Positions 25,294 to 34,129 of a stretch of 64,000 nt of DNA are shown here, in pieces. The notes beneath the pieces were generated by a model. The model saw nothing but the letters and a program-made list of their open reading frames with translations, did no database searches and had not been told where the DNA came from. The stretch lies in contig JASWHV010000018.1 of NCBI GenBank assembly GCA_030760725.1, positions 24,088,273 to 24,152,272 on the forward strand. The letters are read 5' to 3'. Both the position numbers and the translations under genes were made by a program. Origin of the DNA: Neostapfia colusana. Its lineage: Eukaryota; Streptophyta; Magnoliopsida; Poales; Poaceae. How positions within the stretch are numbered: position 1 is the first letter of the stretch; the number at the start of each line of letters is the position of its first letter.

Positions 25294-26554
25294 TCGCTAA
25301 GGTCGAGGAGGAACCCGAAGTCCTAGACTTCGTTACTCCGGAGGAACAGCTAGCCTACGACCAAGAGCAGCAAGGCAAGCCCCGGTTTGCATTAACCATT
25401 TTATAAATTTTTATTGTTTTGAGCACATACTTGTTTTCTTTATGTTGTGCATCAGAGTCTTGTTTGGAAACCCCACTGCATAGCCAAGAAAACCATGGGT
25501 TGGGGTTTAGGATTGCAAACCCCGTTAGCCACTGCATTGCTAGGATAGAGTAGGATTCGGTACAAGTCGAGTAGTTGGAACTACTCGCGAGAATAGGCTA
25601 GAGGCACATTGCTCGGGTAGAGATAGCACATGATACACATGGCAAGAAAATGAGACCGAGCGGAGAGTAAGGGCAGCAGGACTTTGGGGCCTGTGTGCTG
25701 TAGCTCCGCTTGTGTCGATTGAGGACCGAGCCGTGTGCGGGCCTGTTGAACAAGCTAGAACAGTACCGAAGACCTACCGGCTATATGGGAACCGGGAAAC
25801 TGATGTAACTCGGGTAGCTGGGTATTGAGGCATTGCCCGTCGTTCAGAGGGTAGGTTGAGAGCTCGAGGTGTAAATCAGCTGGCGGCACAGAGATGCGCG
25901 TGCAGGGACCTCTTGCTCGGGACGATGGGACCGGTTCAATATTTGGCTAACGGGTGAAAGGTAGTCGCGTACGGCGTCCGTGATGGTTGTTGTAGGCAAC
26001 ATCGAGTACGGGCGTACGTGACGGGTTGTTCGGGTAACCCTGCAGGTGTAAATCGATTATAATCGCCGTCCCTCGCGGTCAGTGAGTACCACTTGTTCAC
26101 TGTACCGTGACGTAGAAAGAACAGGCTAGTTACATGTTAAAATGTTGCTGATTGAAAGTTGGATATTGATTGTTAATGATATGTTGTAGCTTAGTGCTAA
26201 CTAAAGTTCTTTTCAACTTTGGGCAAAGTACATGAGAGAAATGCGTTTCTTGTTTGATTGCGGCTCTCTCATGTGCCTTAGCGTAAAGTTCTCCACAACC
26301 TGCTGCTAAAACTTGAAAGTAAGGTTCTACTAATTAGGCGAGTCCTTGCAAATGATTTTTACCTCATGCAACCCATCACCCTCATGTAGAAGTTTCATGT
26401 TTAGGTGAGACGGGTCAGACTTGCTGAGCCTTCGTGCTCACTGCTTGTGTTTGAAGCTTTTGCAGGGTTCTATGAGGAAGGGACTCCCGAAGAGGAGACG
26501 GAACCCCAGGAGGGGAACCCCGTCGAGTGGGAGTCGTGCACGCCGCAGAGTTAG
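25294..26554 (+). other. Exon-like pair with GC-AG intron candidate inside the C LTR
   Basis: A reading frame rich in Glu (VEEEPEVLDF, then PEEQLAYDQEQQ) starts after an acceptor-like TCTTATCATGTAG (25281-25293) and reaches a GC-type donor AAG|GCAAGC at 25374/25375. After an acceptor GCTTTTGCAG (26456-26465), the frame continues as FYEEGTPEEE and ends NPVEWESCTPQS with TAG at 26552-26554. The phases fit exactly: one base before and two bases after the proposed intron of 1,091 bp. The same arrangement is in the 3' LTR at 36684-37944. I cannot identify the first exon or the function; the protein tail would be strongly acidic. Confidence 0.4.
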
Positions 26555-26675
26555 TGTGCGAGTGTGCTAGCAAGGACACGTTCGAGGGCTGAACGTGCAC
26601 TTGATGCTTAGTCTACGCCCGCGAGTGTGGACTAAACTTATTTTGATGTAAACATGTTAATAAACTTGTTTATGT

Positions 26676-26681
26676 AATAAA
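26676..26681 (+). terminator. Poly(A) signal candidate in C LTR
   Basis: AATAAA about 105 bp before the LTR end. The copy in the 3' LTR (38066-38071) would be the one used for 3' end formation. Confidence 0.5.
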
Positions 26682-26788
26682 GCTTCCGCTTCCGCTTTGT
26701 ACCTTTGACGTGTGTTATATGGTGTTGTGCAACGCAGCACCCCTCAGCGTGATCCTGGCTCGACAGGACCAGTGGGGTCGTGTCAGCG

Positions 26789-26800
26789 TGGTATCAGAGC
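26789..26800 (+). other. Primer binding site of element C (initiator Met tRNA)
   Basis: TGGTATCAGAGC, three bases (GCG) after the LTR end TGTCA. Twelve bases complementary to the 3' end of initiator tRNA-Met, the usual primer of chromoviruses. Confidence 0.92.
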
Positions 26801-28285
26801 TCGCTTGAGGTTTAACACAGTACAAAGGTCTTCTTTTTCAAAAATCCAGTGAGGAACGAGTTAGTAGCCCGTATAAGGATGTTATTAGTATATAGAAAGT
26901 GGCTTATTAACTTATTTGTTATTTCGGAAAATCGTGCATCTCGGGACGTTCATGTCTTGGGGGGTGCACGTAAGCGCTGTCCACCAGTGCGCACAAGCTG
27001 AAGGGTGGAGCCCCACGGGTGGCAGGTAACCCGACCCGCTTTGATATCCTCTACGACTCTTCATGTCGTTTGGGGTATTCGAGCAACGTCTGTCCCTGGC
27101 GTGCGTGGTGCAACATGGGAGACCCCGTCACGTGGTCTGAAACGTGAACACGTAACTCAAGGCGTGTTTGGCTTGAGAACATCCGGGCGAGTGATGACGG
27201 CCGGGTGTACAAACTGTATGGATTCCGGGCTCGGTGTGCAGCCGAGTCTGATGATTGTTTGAGTTTCTGCAGGTAGCCTTACCACGAAACGGTAGACGTG
27301 TAGCATCCGTGTGCGAGTGACGAGTAGTGCCACTGAACTAACGAAGCCGGCTAAATCCGGTATAGGTTTTTCCTTTGTGAGGACGTAGTACCGACATAAT
27401 CTGGTGACGCCTCGACGTCACACCCAACTAAATGAACAACTTCATTTAAAAACTTGAAGGTTTTGATCCAAAGTAGTAAAACTTGATGTAACTCCTTCCC
27501 TTGAACAGGATATTCAAAGTTAATAAATTTTCAACTTATAGGATGTTAAGGACAGAGCACTCTGTTTTCAGCTAAATCAAGGCTGAAGTTAATCAGAGGT
27601 TAGAGGTTGAGTTCTTTCGAGGTTGGGGTCGTATGATACATTTCTGGAAAGCTTTGGAGGAGCTTTACAACTTTTCTGTTGAGTTCCAGAGGTGTTTCAT
27701 CCCTTAACCACTCGAAAAATGCAGTAGAGTTGAAACTGTCCAGAAAACAGGACGGAGCAAAGACTCTCTGTAGACTCTCTGTAAATTAAGCATAACTTCC
27801 TGCATAAAAATCCAAAAATAGAAAATGAGGTGGTTCTGGGAAGCTTATGAGATGGGTTACAACTTTGTAACAGAAAGTTTTGTCAGATTAGGAACAGAAT
27901 TAACTGGAATTCTTGGATCAAATCAGTACCTAAGGCAGGGAGGTGCTGTCCAATTGTTCCCAGAAATTCTGTTAACTTTGACATCTCATAACTTTTGAAC
28001 CAGAGCAGATCTTAGGCCAACCAAATACTTTCTGGAAAGCTATTGAAGTTAACTTTAACTTTGATGTTGAGCTCCAGGACTGGTTTTGCTTTTAACCTGG
28101 CCTAAATCAGATTGATATAGAAACTGGTCAGGGCTGTCATGGGAACAGCAGATCAGCAGTCAAATTTGTTTAAAAATTTGAACTATGTTTCCAAGTGTTA
28201 AGGGTTCAATGACATATCTTATGTTATAACTCAATGGTTTACTGTTTAAATAAATATTTGACATTTCTCAAATATATTTTTACAG
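26801..28285 (+). other. Leader of element C before the upstream ORF
   Basis: About 1.5 kb without a believable ORF; 27005-27262 is open but has no recognisable content. Donor-like sites are CAG|GTAACC at 27025/27026 and CAC|GTAAGC at 26969/26970. The last 15 bases, ATATATTTTTACAG region 28271-28285, form an acceptor-like site directly before the ATG at 28286. The part 27500-28200 resembles the element A leader. Confidence 0.6.
28271..28285 (+). promoter_or_regulatory. 3' splice-acceptor-like site before upstream ORF
   Basis: ATATATTTTTACAG followed at once by ATG. T-rich run and CAG as in plant acceptors. Inferred only. Confidence 0.45.
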
Positions 28286-29230
28286 ATGGCAGCAGATAAA
28301 CGGTTGGAGAACGGGTGGGTAGTTTCCCACTGCTCTGACCGTAGCGGCTACCCGGGAGCATTGTGGCTAATGCTCCAATATTTCGGGTACAACCAGATGC
28401 CGCAATACTTCGCCAAGGAAGAAGGCGAAGAGGGGAACAAGACGTGGACGAACCATGTCGAGGTTCCTGCAGGGCCTACGCCACCCGGTTGGGTGCCATT
28501 CACCGTCACGGTGAGAGGAAGACAACCGGAAGGGATGTGGCAAGTGGCAGCCCGTGACACTATGTCACGTTTCTGCCAACTACACGTGCAGGCTATGGAG
28601 GGCACTCCATACGCACTCGTTCCGGTGGAGGGACGAGCTCAGCACGTGTGGGAAGAGAGGTACCGGGAGGCAACGAACCCGAGTTGCCCAAGGTACAACC
28701 CCGCGGAGGCAAATCTCAGCCTCCAAATGAGGGCGGGAAACGCTGTGATGGACAGCCAAGCTGTTCATACGGAGCATCTCGCCACCAAGCTCAAGGAGAG
28801 CACAAGCCGTGGAGATCATTTTGAGAGTGCTCACAGTGCACTCCGCAATGTGCTCCTTCCGACGATCAAGCGACTGAATGAACAACACAATCAGTTGCGT
28901 CGTCTGAAGAAGGCAAAGAAGAAGAGCCGTGTTGACATTGCGGCGTTGCAAGAGCTGGTGCAGACCCTAACCCAGCAGAATGAGGACCTTGCTCAAGAGC
29001 GGGACGACGCTATTGAGGAAGGACAAGGCTGGGAAGAGGACTACAACCAGGCTATGGACGAGGTGCATGCATTGCAGGACCTCGTGCCCCCGGTATTGGG
29101 CGTACCGGTAGTCTTGGGTCTTCCAGCCATGGGAGAACCTGGAATGGGAGAAGAGGTGGTAGACCCCGAGCCACCAGCAGAGGTACCGGAGGAGGACGAC
29201 CCACAGGAGGTCGAGTTCTACTCCGAGTAG
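28286..29230 (+). CDS. Upstream ORF of element C, 314 aa, possible dsRNA-binding-like fold plus coiled coil
   Basis: I do not recognise this protein with certainty. Residues about 22-105 show a pattern like a double-stranded-RNA-binding domain: a helix (PGALWLMLQYFGY), a PQY turn, a strand around WTNHVEV, a strand FTVTVRG, then a helix with an AAR motif (MWQVAARDTMSRFCQLH). The Lys pair that usually contacts RNA at the start of the last helix is absent. Residues about 160-275 are heptad-like with many Leu, Glu and Lys (coiled coil; a basic cluster KKAKKKSR near 212), and the tail is acidic and Pro-rich (VVDPEPPAEVPEEDD). The start ATG follows directly on an acceptor-like site, and the frame has no break in an otherwise intact young element. 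It lies between primer site and gag, where some plant gypsy lineages carry an extra ORF. Element A has no counterpart. Fold assignment is inference. Confidence 0.65.
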   Translation: MAADKRLENGWVVSHCSDRSGYPGALWLMLQYFGYNQMPQYFAKEEGEEGNKTWTNHVEVPAGPTPPGWVPFTVTVRGRQPEGMWQVAARDTMSRFCQLHVQAMEGTPYALVPVEGRAQHVWEERYREATNPSCPRYNPAEANLSLQMRAGNAVMDSQAVHTEHLATKLKESTSRGDHFESAHSALRNVLLPTIKRLNEQHNQLRRLKKAKKKSRVDIAALQELVQTLTQQNEDLAQERDDAIEEGQGWEEDYNQAMDEVHALQDLVPPVLGVPVVLGLPAMGEPGMGEEVVDPEPPAEVPEEDDPQEVEFYSE

Positions 29231-29502
29231 GGGGTTACGGTTGCCAAGTAGGGCAGCTAGGGTAGCGTAACCCAACTTTTGTAATCGGTGACATGTCGTG
29301 TAGACAGTAGCGTATGAATAGGTAGTGACGACATGAGCACGACTTCTCGGAGATCCGAGAATAATGTATCTTGTATAAAGTTTATGCTTTATCAATATAT
29401 GTGAATGTTGTGCAAGTTAATCATGCGTCGCCTCAATACCTACTGCTGTTTATGGAATTTTGAGTAAGACATGTGCTAATTGCTGCTGTGTTGAATTTCA
29501 GA
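29231..29502 (+). other. Spacer between upstream ORF and gag of element C
   Basis: 272 bp with several stops and no ORF. It ends with TTGAATTTCAG at 29491-29501, an acceptor-like site one base before the gag ATG. A ribosome reading the unspliced RNA would meet the upstream ORF first, so splicing to 29501 is one way to translate gag; reinitiation is another. Confidence 0.55.
29487..29501 (+). promoter_or_regulatory. 3' splice-acceptor-like site before element C gag ATG
   Basis: GTGTTGAATTTCAG, one base before the ATG at 29503. Position matches the site before the element A gag. Inferred only. Confidence 0.45.
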
Positions 29503-32500
29503 ATGACGCGTACTCGTGCCAACCCCGATGTTGGAGGTACTAGCCAAGGGGGAGAGACCTCCCAACCACCTCCCGAGGACTCCTCGGGACAGCAGCAGCA
29601 ACAGCAACAGCAAACACCGCCACCGCCACTGCCAACGGTTACATTGGCCGACATTGTCGCGGCAATGGCGGGTTCACATCAGCAGCATACAGAGCTGCTG
29701 CAAACGTTAATTGCGAATACGTCTCGCCCAGAGAGACGTCAAGATCGTGAGGAGCGCCAACAGAGCTCCTACTCTGACTTCCTGGCGACTCATCCCCCTG
29801 TATTCTCAAGGGCGGATGAACCACTTGACGCGGACAACTGGCTCCGCGCCATAGAGATGAAGTTCGGGCTGCTCCAAATCAGCGAGCAGCGCAAGACTCA
29901 GTTCGCGGTCCAGCAGCTCCAAGGATCCGCGAGCGCGTGGTGGGCCAACTTTTGTGCTTCACAACCCACCGACCGAGTGATGACCTGGGCGGAGTTCCGG
30001 ACGGCCTTCCGGGCCTATCATATACCGCCCGGTTTGATGAAGAGGAAGACGCAGGAATTCCTACACCTGCAACAAGGGAGCCGGAACGCGCTGGAGTACT
30101 CCAGAGCGTTCAACGATCTCGCACTCTACGCGTCGTATCACGCAGATACGGACGAGAAGCGGCGGGACCACTTTTACCAGGGGCTTAACCCGCTCCTGAA
30201 GGACAAGCTGGCGATGTTCAATCGCGGCAGCCTCAACGACATAATTGATGCTGCGATTGTTCAGGAAGACTCCGGCAAGGAGTTGGCGGCGGCAGAGCGA
30301 AAGCGAAGCGCGCCGCAGAGCAGCGGAGAAGGAGGCGGTCCTTCTCAGAAGTTTCGGATGGTGAATCGCCCACCATCAGGTCCGCGCTGGCAGCCACCAC
30401 AGCGGTCGATGCCGTTCCGCGGTCGGCCGTATTCTTCACCGGCATTCCGGCCGGCACTGCCAGCACCACCGCAACAACAACAGCAGCAGCGGGCGATGCC
30501 GCGTGCGTTTGCACCTCCGCAACGCATGCCGGGCTTTCGTCCACCAAGTACTCCACCAGCAGCGGCCACATGTTACAAGTGTGGTCGTCCAGGACACTTC
30601 GCGAGCAGTTGCCCGGAGAGGCAAGGCGGCGGAGTGGCACCACAGTTTCCGGGGAGGAATCAACCCCGGAACCCTACTAATGCGCGGCGGGCAAACCCTA
30701 GGCCCGGTACTGTCCACCAGCTTGCCATTGAGGACGTGCCGGAGGGCGAGCCAATCCTTGCGGGTATGTTCCAACTCCACCAGCATCCCGCTATAGTACT
30801 ATTTGATTCAGGCGCCACGCATAATTTTATTAGCCAAGCTTTCATTGCTAAACACAGCTTGCCAATACTACCCACCGATAGTCCATATTTAATTTGTTCA
30901 CCGGGTGGGAAGATTTCAGCAAGCGTAATGGTCTCCAAAGCACCATTATGCTTAGCGGGTAGAGTGTACCCCACGTCTCTCATTATCTTAGAGGGACAGA
31001 AGGTCGATGTCATCCTAGGGATGTCGTGGTTAAACCGCCACGGCGCTGTTTTAGACACCGTCCTCCGAGTCGTGCACTTAAACTCAGGAGTGCACGGTTC
31101 TCACTCATTATTTCTGGACAGTCCAGAAATAAAACTTCCAAGTGTCTATCAAGCCACAACCATCAGATTGGAAGACATTCCAGTGGTCCGAGAATTCCCT
31201 GATGTATTCCCAGATGATTTGCCGGGGATGCCACCCGATAGAGAGGTGGAGTTCAAGATTGAACTTGCACCGGGAACCATGCCAATATCCCGAAGGCCGT
31301 ACAAGATGGCGCCCAAGGAGTTGGCTGAACTGAAGACTCAGCTCACGGACCTTCTGGAGAAGGGTTTTATTAGGCCGAGCTCCTCGCCATGGGGCTGTTC
31401 GGCATTATTTGTCAAAAAGAAGGATGAAACGTTGCGGCTTTGCGTGGACTACCGTCCATTAAATGCCGTAACCATCAAGAACAAGTACCCGTTGCCACGG
31501 ATCGACATGTTGTTTGATCAGTTGGTCGAAGCAAAGGTCTTTTCCAAGATGGATTTAAGATCCGGGTACCATCAGATTAAGATCAGGGCTGAGGACATTC
31601 CAAAGACAGCTTTTTCGACAAGGTACGGACTTTATGAGTACCTGGTCATGTCCTTTGGCCTCACCAATGCTCCAGCTCACTTCATGTACTTAATGAACTC
31701 GGTGTTCATGCCGGAGCTGGACAAGTTTGTCGTGGTCTTCATCGACGACATCCTGGTATATTCCAAGTCGGAGGAAGATCACAAGAAACATCTGCGTATA
31801 GTCTTGCAACGGCTGCGGGATCACAAGTTATACGCAAAGTTCAGCAAATGCGAGTTTTGGATATCGCAAGTGCCTTTCCTCGGGCATATCATCTCAGCGG
31901 AGGGTATCGCTGTGGACCCGAGCAAAATCACGCAAGTGCTGAATTGGAAATCCCCGAGAACTGTTCATGAGGTACGGAGTTTCCTCGGACTCGCGGGATA
32001 TTATCGGAGGTTCATTCCGAACTTCTCGAAGATTGCCAAGCCAATGACAGAGCTGCTGAAGAAGGCTACCAAATATGTTTGGAGTCCAGCATGTGAAGCA
32101 GCATTCAAGGCTTTAGTCAAGCACCTGACATCAGCACCGGTTTTGGCGCAGCCAGACACAACAAAACCGTTCGATGTGTACTGCGATGCATCCGGCATTG
32201 GGCTCGGATGTGTGTTGATGCAAGACCGAAGGGTGGTCGCGTATGGGTCACGGCAGCTTAGGAATCATGAGCAAAATTATCCAACTCACGACTTGGAGCT
32301 CGCTGCCGTGGTACTTGCACTGAAAATGTGGAGGCACTACCTACTCGGTAACCTCGTACATTTATATACCGACCACAAAAGCCTCAAGTACATATTCACT
32401 CAGAAGGAGCTGAACATGAGGCAACGAAGATGGTTAGAACTGATAAAGGATTACGAGATAGAGATCCATTATCATCCGGGCAAGGCAAACGTTGTGGCAG

Positions 32501-34059
32501 ACGCGCTAAGCCGCAAGTCACACGTCAATAATCTGACCATCACACCGTTGGAAGAGAGCGAACCACCACTACATGTGATTCCACATGGAGCTCTCTACAA
32601 CCTAGCTTTGATCCCCACCATCCGTGAAGAGATAGCGGCAGCCCAGAAGAATGACAAGGGCATATCACATTTGCGGAGACGTGTAGACAGTGGGGAGTTG
32701 AAATGTTTCCGGAAGGACGGAGACGGCGTCCTATGGTTCAAGGACCGGATCGTCGTACCCCGAAACCCGGAGTTACGGAAGAAAATCTTTGATGAGGCTC
32801 ACTTATCAAAGTTTTCTATTCACCCCGGCAGCAACAAGATGTATCAAGAACTCAGAAGCAAGTTTTGGTGGACACGGATGAAGCGAGAGACTGCAAAATA
32901 CGTGTCCGAGTGTGATACATGTCGACGGGTGAAGGCAGACCACATGCGGAAACCGGGACTGCTGCAACCACTGGGCATTCCTGCCTGGAAGTGGGAGGAC
33001 GTGAGCATGGATTTCGTCGTCGGTTTACCCACCACCTTACAGAAACATGATTCTGTGTGGGTGATCGTCGATCGGCTCACCAAAGTTGCCCATTTCATCC
33101 CGGTCAACACCAACTATAACGCCAAGAAGTACGCTGAACTGTACATCTCACGGATCCTATGCTTATACGGCGTACCCCGTACCATCGTATCGGACCGGGG
33201 CACTTTATTTGTGTCCCGTTTTTGGGAGCAGCTCCACGCTGCCTTGGGGACGAAGCTGATCCGTAGTTCAGCCTACCACCCGCAGACGGATGGGCAAACG
33301 GAGCGGGTAAATCAAATCCTAGAAGACATGCTACGAGCTTGCGCTATCGACCACGGCAAGAATTGGGATGATCACTTGCCATTAGCCGAGTTCTCGTACA
33401 ACAATGGGTACCAAGCCAGCATCAAGATGGCGCCCTACGAGGCGCTATACGGCAGGAAATGCCGCACACCACTGAACTGGTGTGAATCTGGCGAGAGGGT
33501 TACCTTCGGGATTGATCTTGTCAACAACGCGGAAGAAAAGGTTCGATTAATTCAAGCGAACCTAAAAGCCGCTCAATCCCGACAGAAACAGTATGCGGAC
33601 CGGAGAAGGCGTCCGTTACAATTCGAAGCTGGAGACCACGTATATCTACGAGTGTCTCCAATGAAGGGCGTAAACAGATTTGGGGTGAGAGGAAAGTTAG
33701 CACCCCGATTCATCGGTCCATTCCAGATTACCGAAAGATGTGGATCGGTGGCATACCGGCTAAGATTACCAGAAGCACTTTCCGGTGTGCACGACGTCTT
33801 TCACATTTCCCAGCTGAGGAAGTGTCTCAAGCTATCAACTACCGTTCAGCTGGAAGACATTGAAGAACTGCAACCGGATCTCACCTATCGGGAGGAACCG
33901 GTGCAGATTATTGATGAAAAGGCCCGAACCACACGCAACCGTACGTTGTGGTTCTACAAGGTTCTGTGGAGTAATCACTCCATGGATGAAGCGACATGGG
34001 AGAGCGAAGAATTCCTTCGCACTAACTACCCCGACTTTCTCACGTCGCATATCCGGTAA
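29503..34059 (+). CDS. gag-pol: Element C gag-pol polyprotein, intact, 1,518 aa
   Basis: Single open frame. Start chosen at 29503 (MTRTRANPDV) rather than the in-frame ATG at 29473, because an acceptor-like CAG ends at 29501. Domains in order: poly-Gln stretch (about 30-37); capsid-type gag (about 112-240); CCHC knuckle CYKCGRPGHFASSC (about 356-369); aspartic protease DSGATHNF (Asp at about 435); RT with FIDD (Asp 748-749); RNase H (YCDAS, Asp about 895); integrase zinc finger (His about 1100, Cys 1137 and 1140) and catalytic Asp 1170, Asp 1231, Glu 1267, which fits D-60-D-35-E; GPF motif; chromodomain-like tail (DEATWESEE, about 1482-1515). The chromodomain after integrase is typical of chromoviruses, here Tekay/Del-like. 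No frameshift separates gag from pol. All expected catalytic residues are present, so it could be active. Confidence 0.95.
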   Translation: MTRTRANPDVGGTSQGGETSQPPPEDSSGQQQQQQQQTPPPPLPTVTLADIVAAMAGSHQQHTELLQTLIANTSRPERRQDREERQQSSYSDFLATHPPVFSRADEPLDADNWLRAIEMKFGLLQISEQRKTQFAVQQLQGSASAWWANFCASQPTDRVMTWAEFRTAFRAYHIPPGLMKRKTQEFLHLQQGSRNALEYSRAFNDLALYASYHADTDEKRRDHFYQGLNPLLKDKLAMFNRGSLNDIIDAAIVQEDSGKELAAAERKRSAPQSSGEGGGPSQKFRMVNRPPSGPRWQPPQRSMPFRGRPYSSPAFRPALPAPPQQQQQQRAMPRAFAPPQRMPGFRPPSTPPAAATCYKCGRPGHFASSCPERQGGGVAPQFPGRNQPRNPTNARRANPRPGTVHQLAIEDVPEGEPILAGMFQLHQHPAIVLFDSGATHNFISQAFIAKHSLPILPTDSPYLICSPGGKISASVMVSKAPLCLAGRVYPTSLIILEGQKVDVILGMSWLNRHGAVLDTVLRVVHLNSGVHGSHSLFLDSPEIKLPSVYQATTIRLEDIPVVREFPDVFPDDLPGMPPDREVEFKIELAPGTMPISRRPYKMAPKELAELKTQLTDLLEKGFIRPSSSPWGCSALFVKKKDETLRLCVDYRPLNAVTIKNKYPLPRIDMLFDQLVEAKVFSKMDLRSGYHQIKIRAEDIPKTAFSTRYGLYEYLVMSFGLTNAPAHFMYLMNSVFMPELDKFVVVFIDDILVYSKSEEDHKKHLRIVLQRLRDHKLYAKFSKCEFWISQVPFLGHIISAEGIAVDPSKITQVLNWKSPRTVHEVRSFLGLAGYYRRFIPNFSKIAKPMTELLKKATKYVWSPACEAAFKALVKHLTSAPVLAQPDTTKPFDVYCDASGIGLGCVLMQDRRVVAYGSRQLRNHEQNYPTHDLELAAVVLALKMWRHYLLGNLVHLYTDHKSLKYIFTQKELNMRQRRWLELIKDYEIEIHYHPGKANVVADALSRKSHVNNLTITPLEESEPPLHVIPHGALYNLALIPTIREEIAAAQKNDKGISHLRRRVDSGELKCFRKDGDGVLWFKDRIVVPRNPELRKKIFDEAHLSKFSIHPGSNKMYQELRSKFWWTRMKRETAKYVSECDTCRRVKADHMRKPGLLQPLGIPAWKWEDVSMDFVVGLPTTLQKHDSVWVIVDRLTKVAHFIPVNTNYNAKKYAELYISRILCLYGVPRTIVSDRGTLFVSRFWEQLHAALGTKLIRSSAYHPQTDGQTERVNQILEDMLRACAIDHGKNWDDHLPLAEFSYNNGYQASIKMAPYEALYGRKCRTPLNWCESGERVTFGIDLVNNAEEKVRLIQANLKAAQSRQKQYADRRRRPLQFEAGDHVYLRVSPMKGVNRFGVRGKLAPRFIGPFQITERCGSVAYRLRLPEALSGVHDVFHISQLRKCLKLSTTVQLEDIEELQPDLTYREEPVQIIDEKARTTRNRTLWFYKVLWSNHSMDEATWESEEFLRTNYPDFLTSHIR

Positions 34060-34116
34060 TTTTTCCACCGTCCTCTCTCTCATTTTCACCTTATAATCTC
34101 GGGACGAGATTCTTTT

Positions 34117-34129
34117 AAGGGGGGAGGAA
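34117..34129 (+). other. Polypurine tract of element C
   Basis: AAGGGGGGAGGAA directly before the LTR start TGTAAGGG. Between the gag-pol stop and this tract are only 57 bases. Confidence 0.9.

Larger units (their letters stand above)
22740..26785 (+). repeat. 5' LTR of element C
   Basis: It runs from TGTAAGGGCCTCAG to GGGGTCGTGTCA, 4,046 bp. A TATTTAT box lies at 23496-23502 and an AATAAA signal at 26676-26681. GC-rich segments (23400-24600) alternate with AT-rich ones. Exon-like pieces at 25294-25374 and 26466-26554 are listed separately. Several other ORFs (for example 23674-24162) recur identically in the 3' LTR, as expected for a duplicate, and carry no domain I recognise. Confidence 0.95.
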
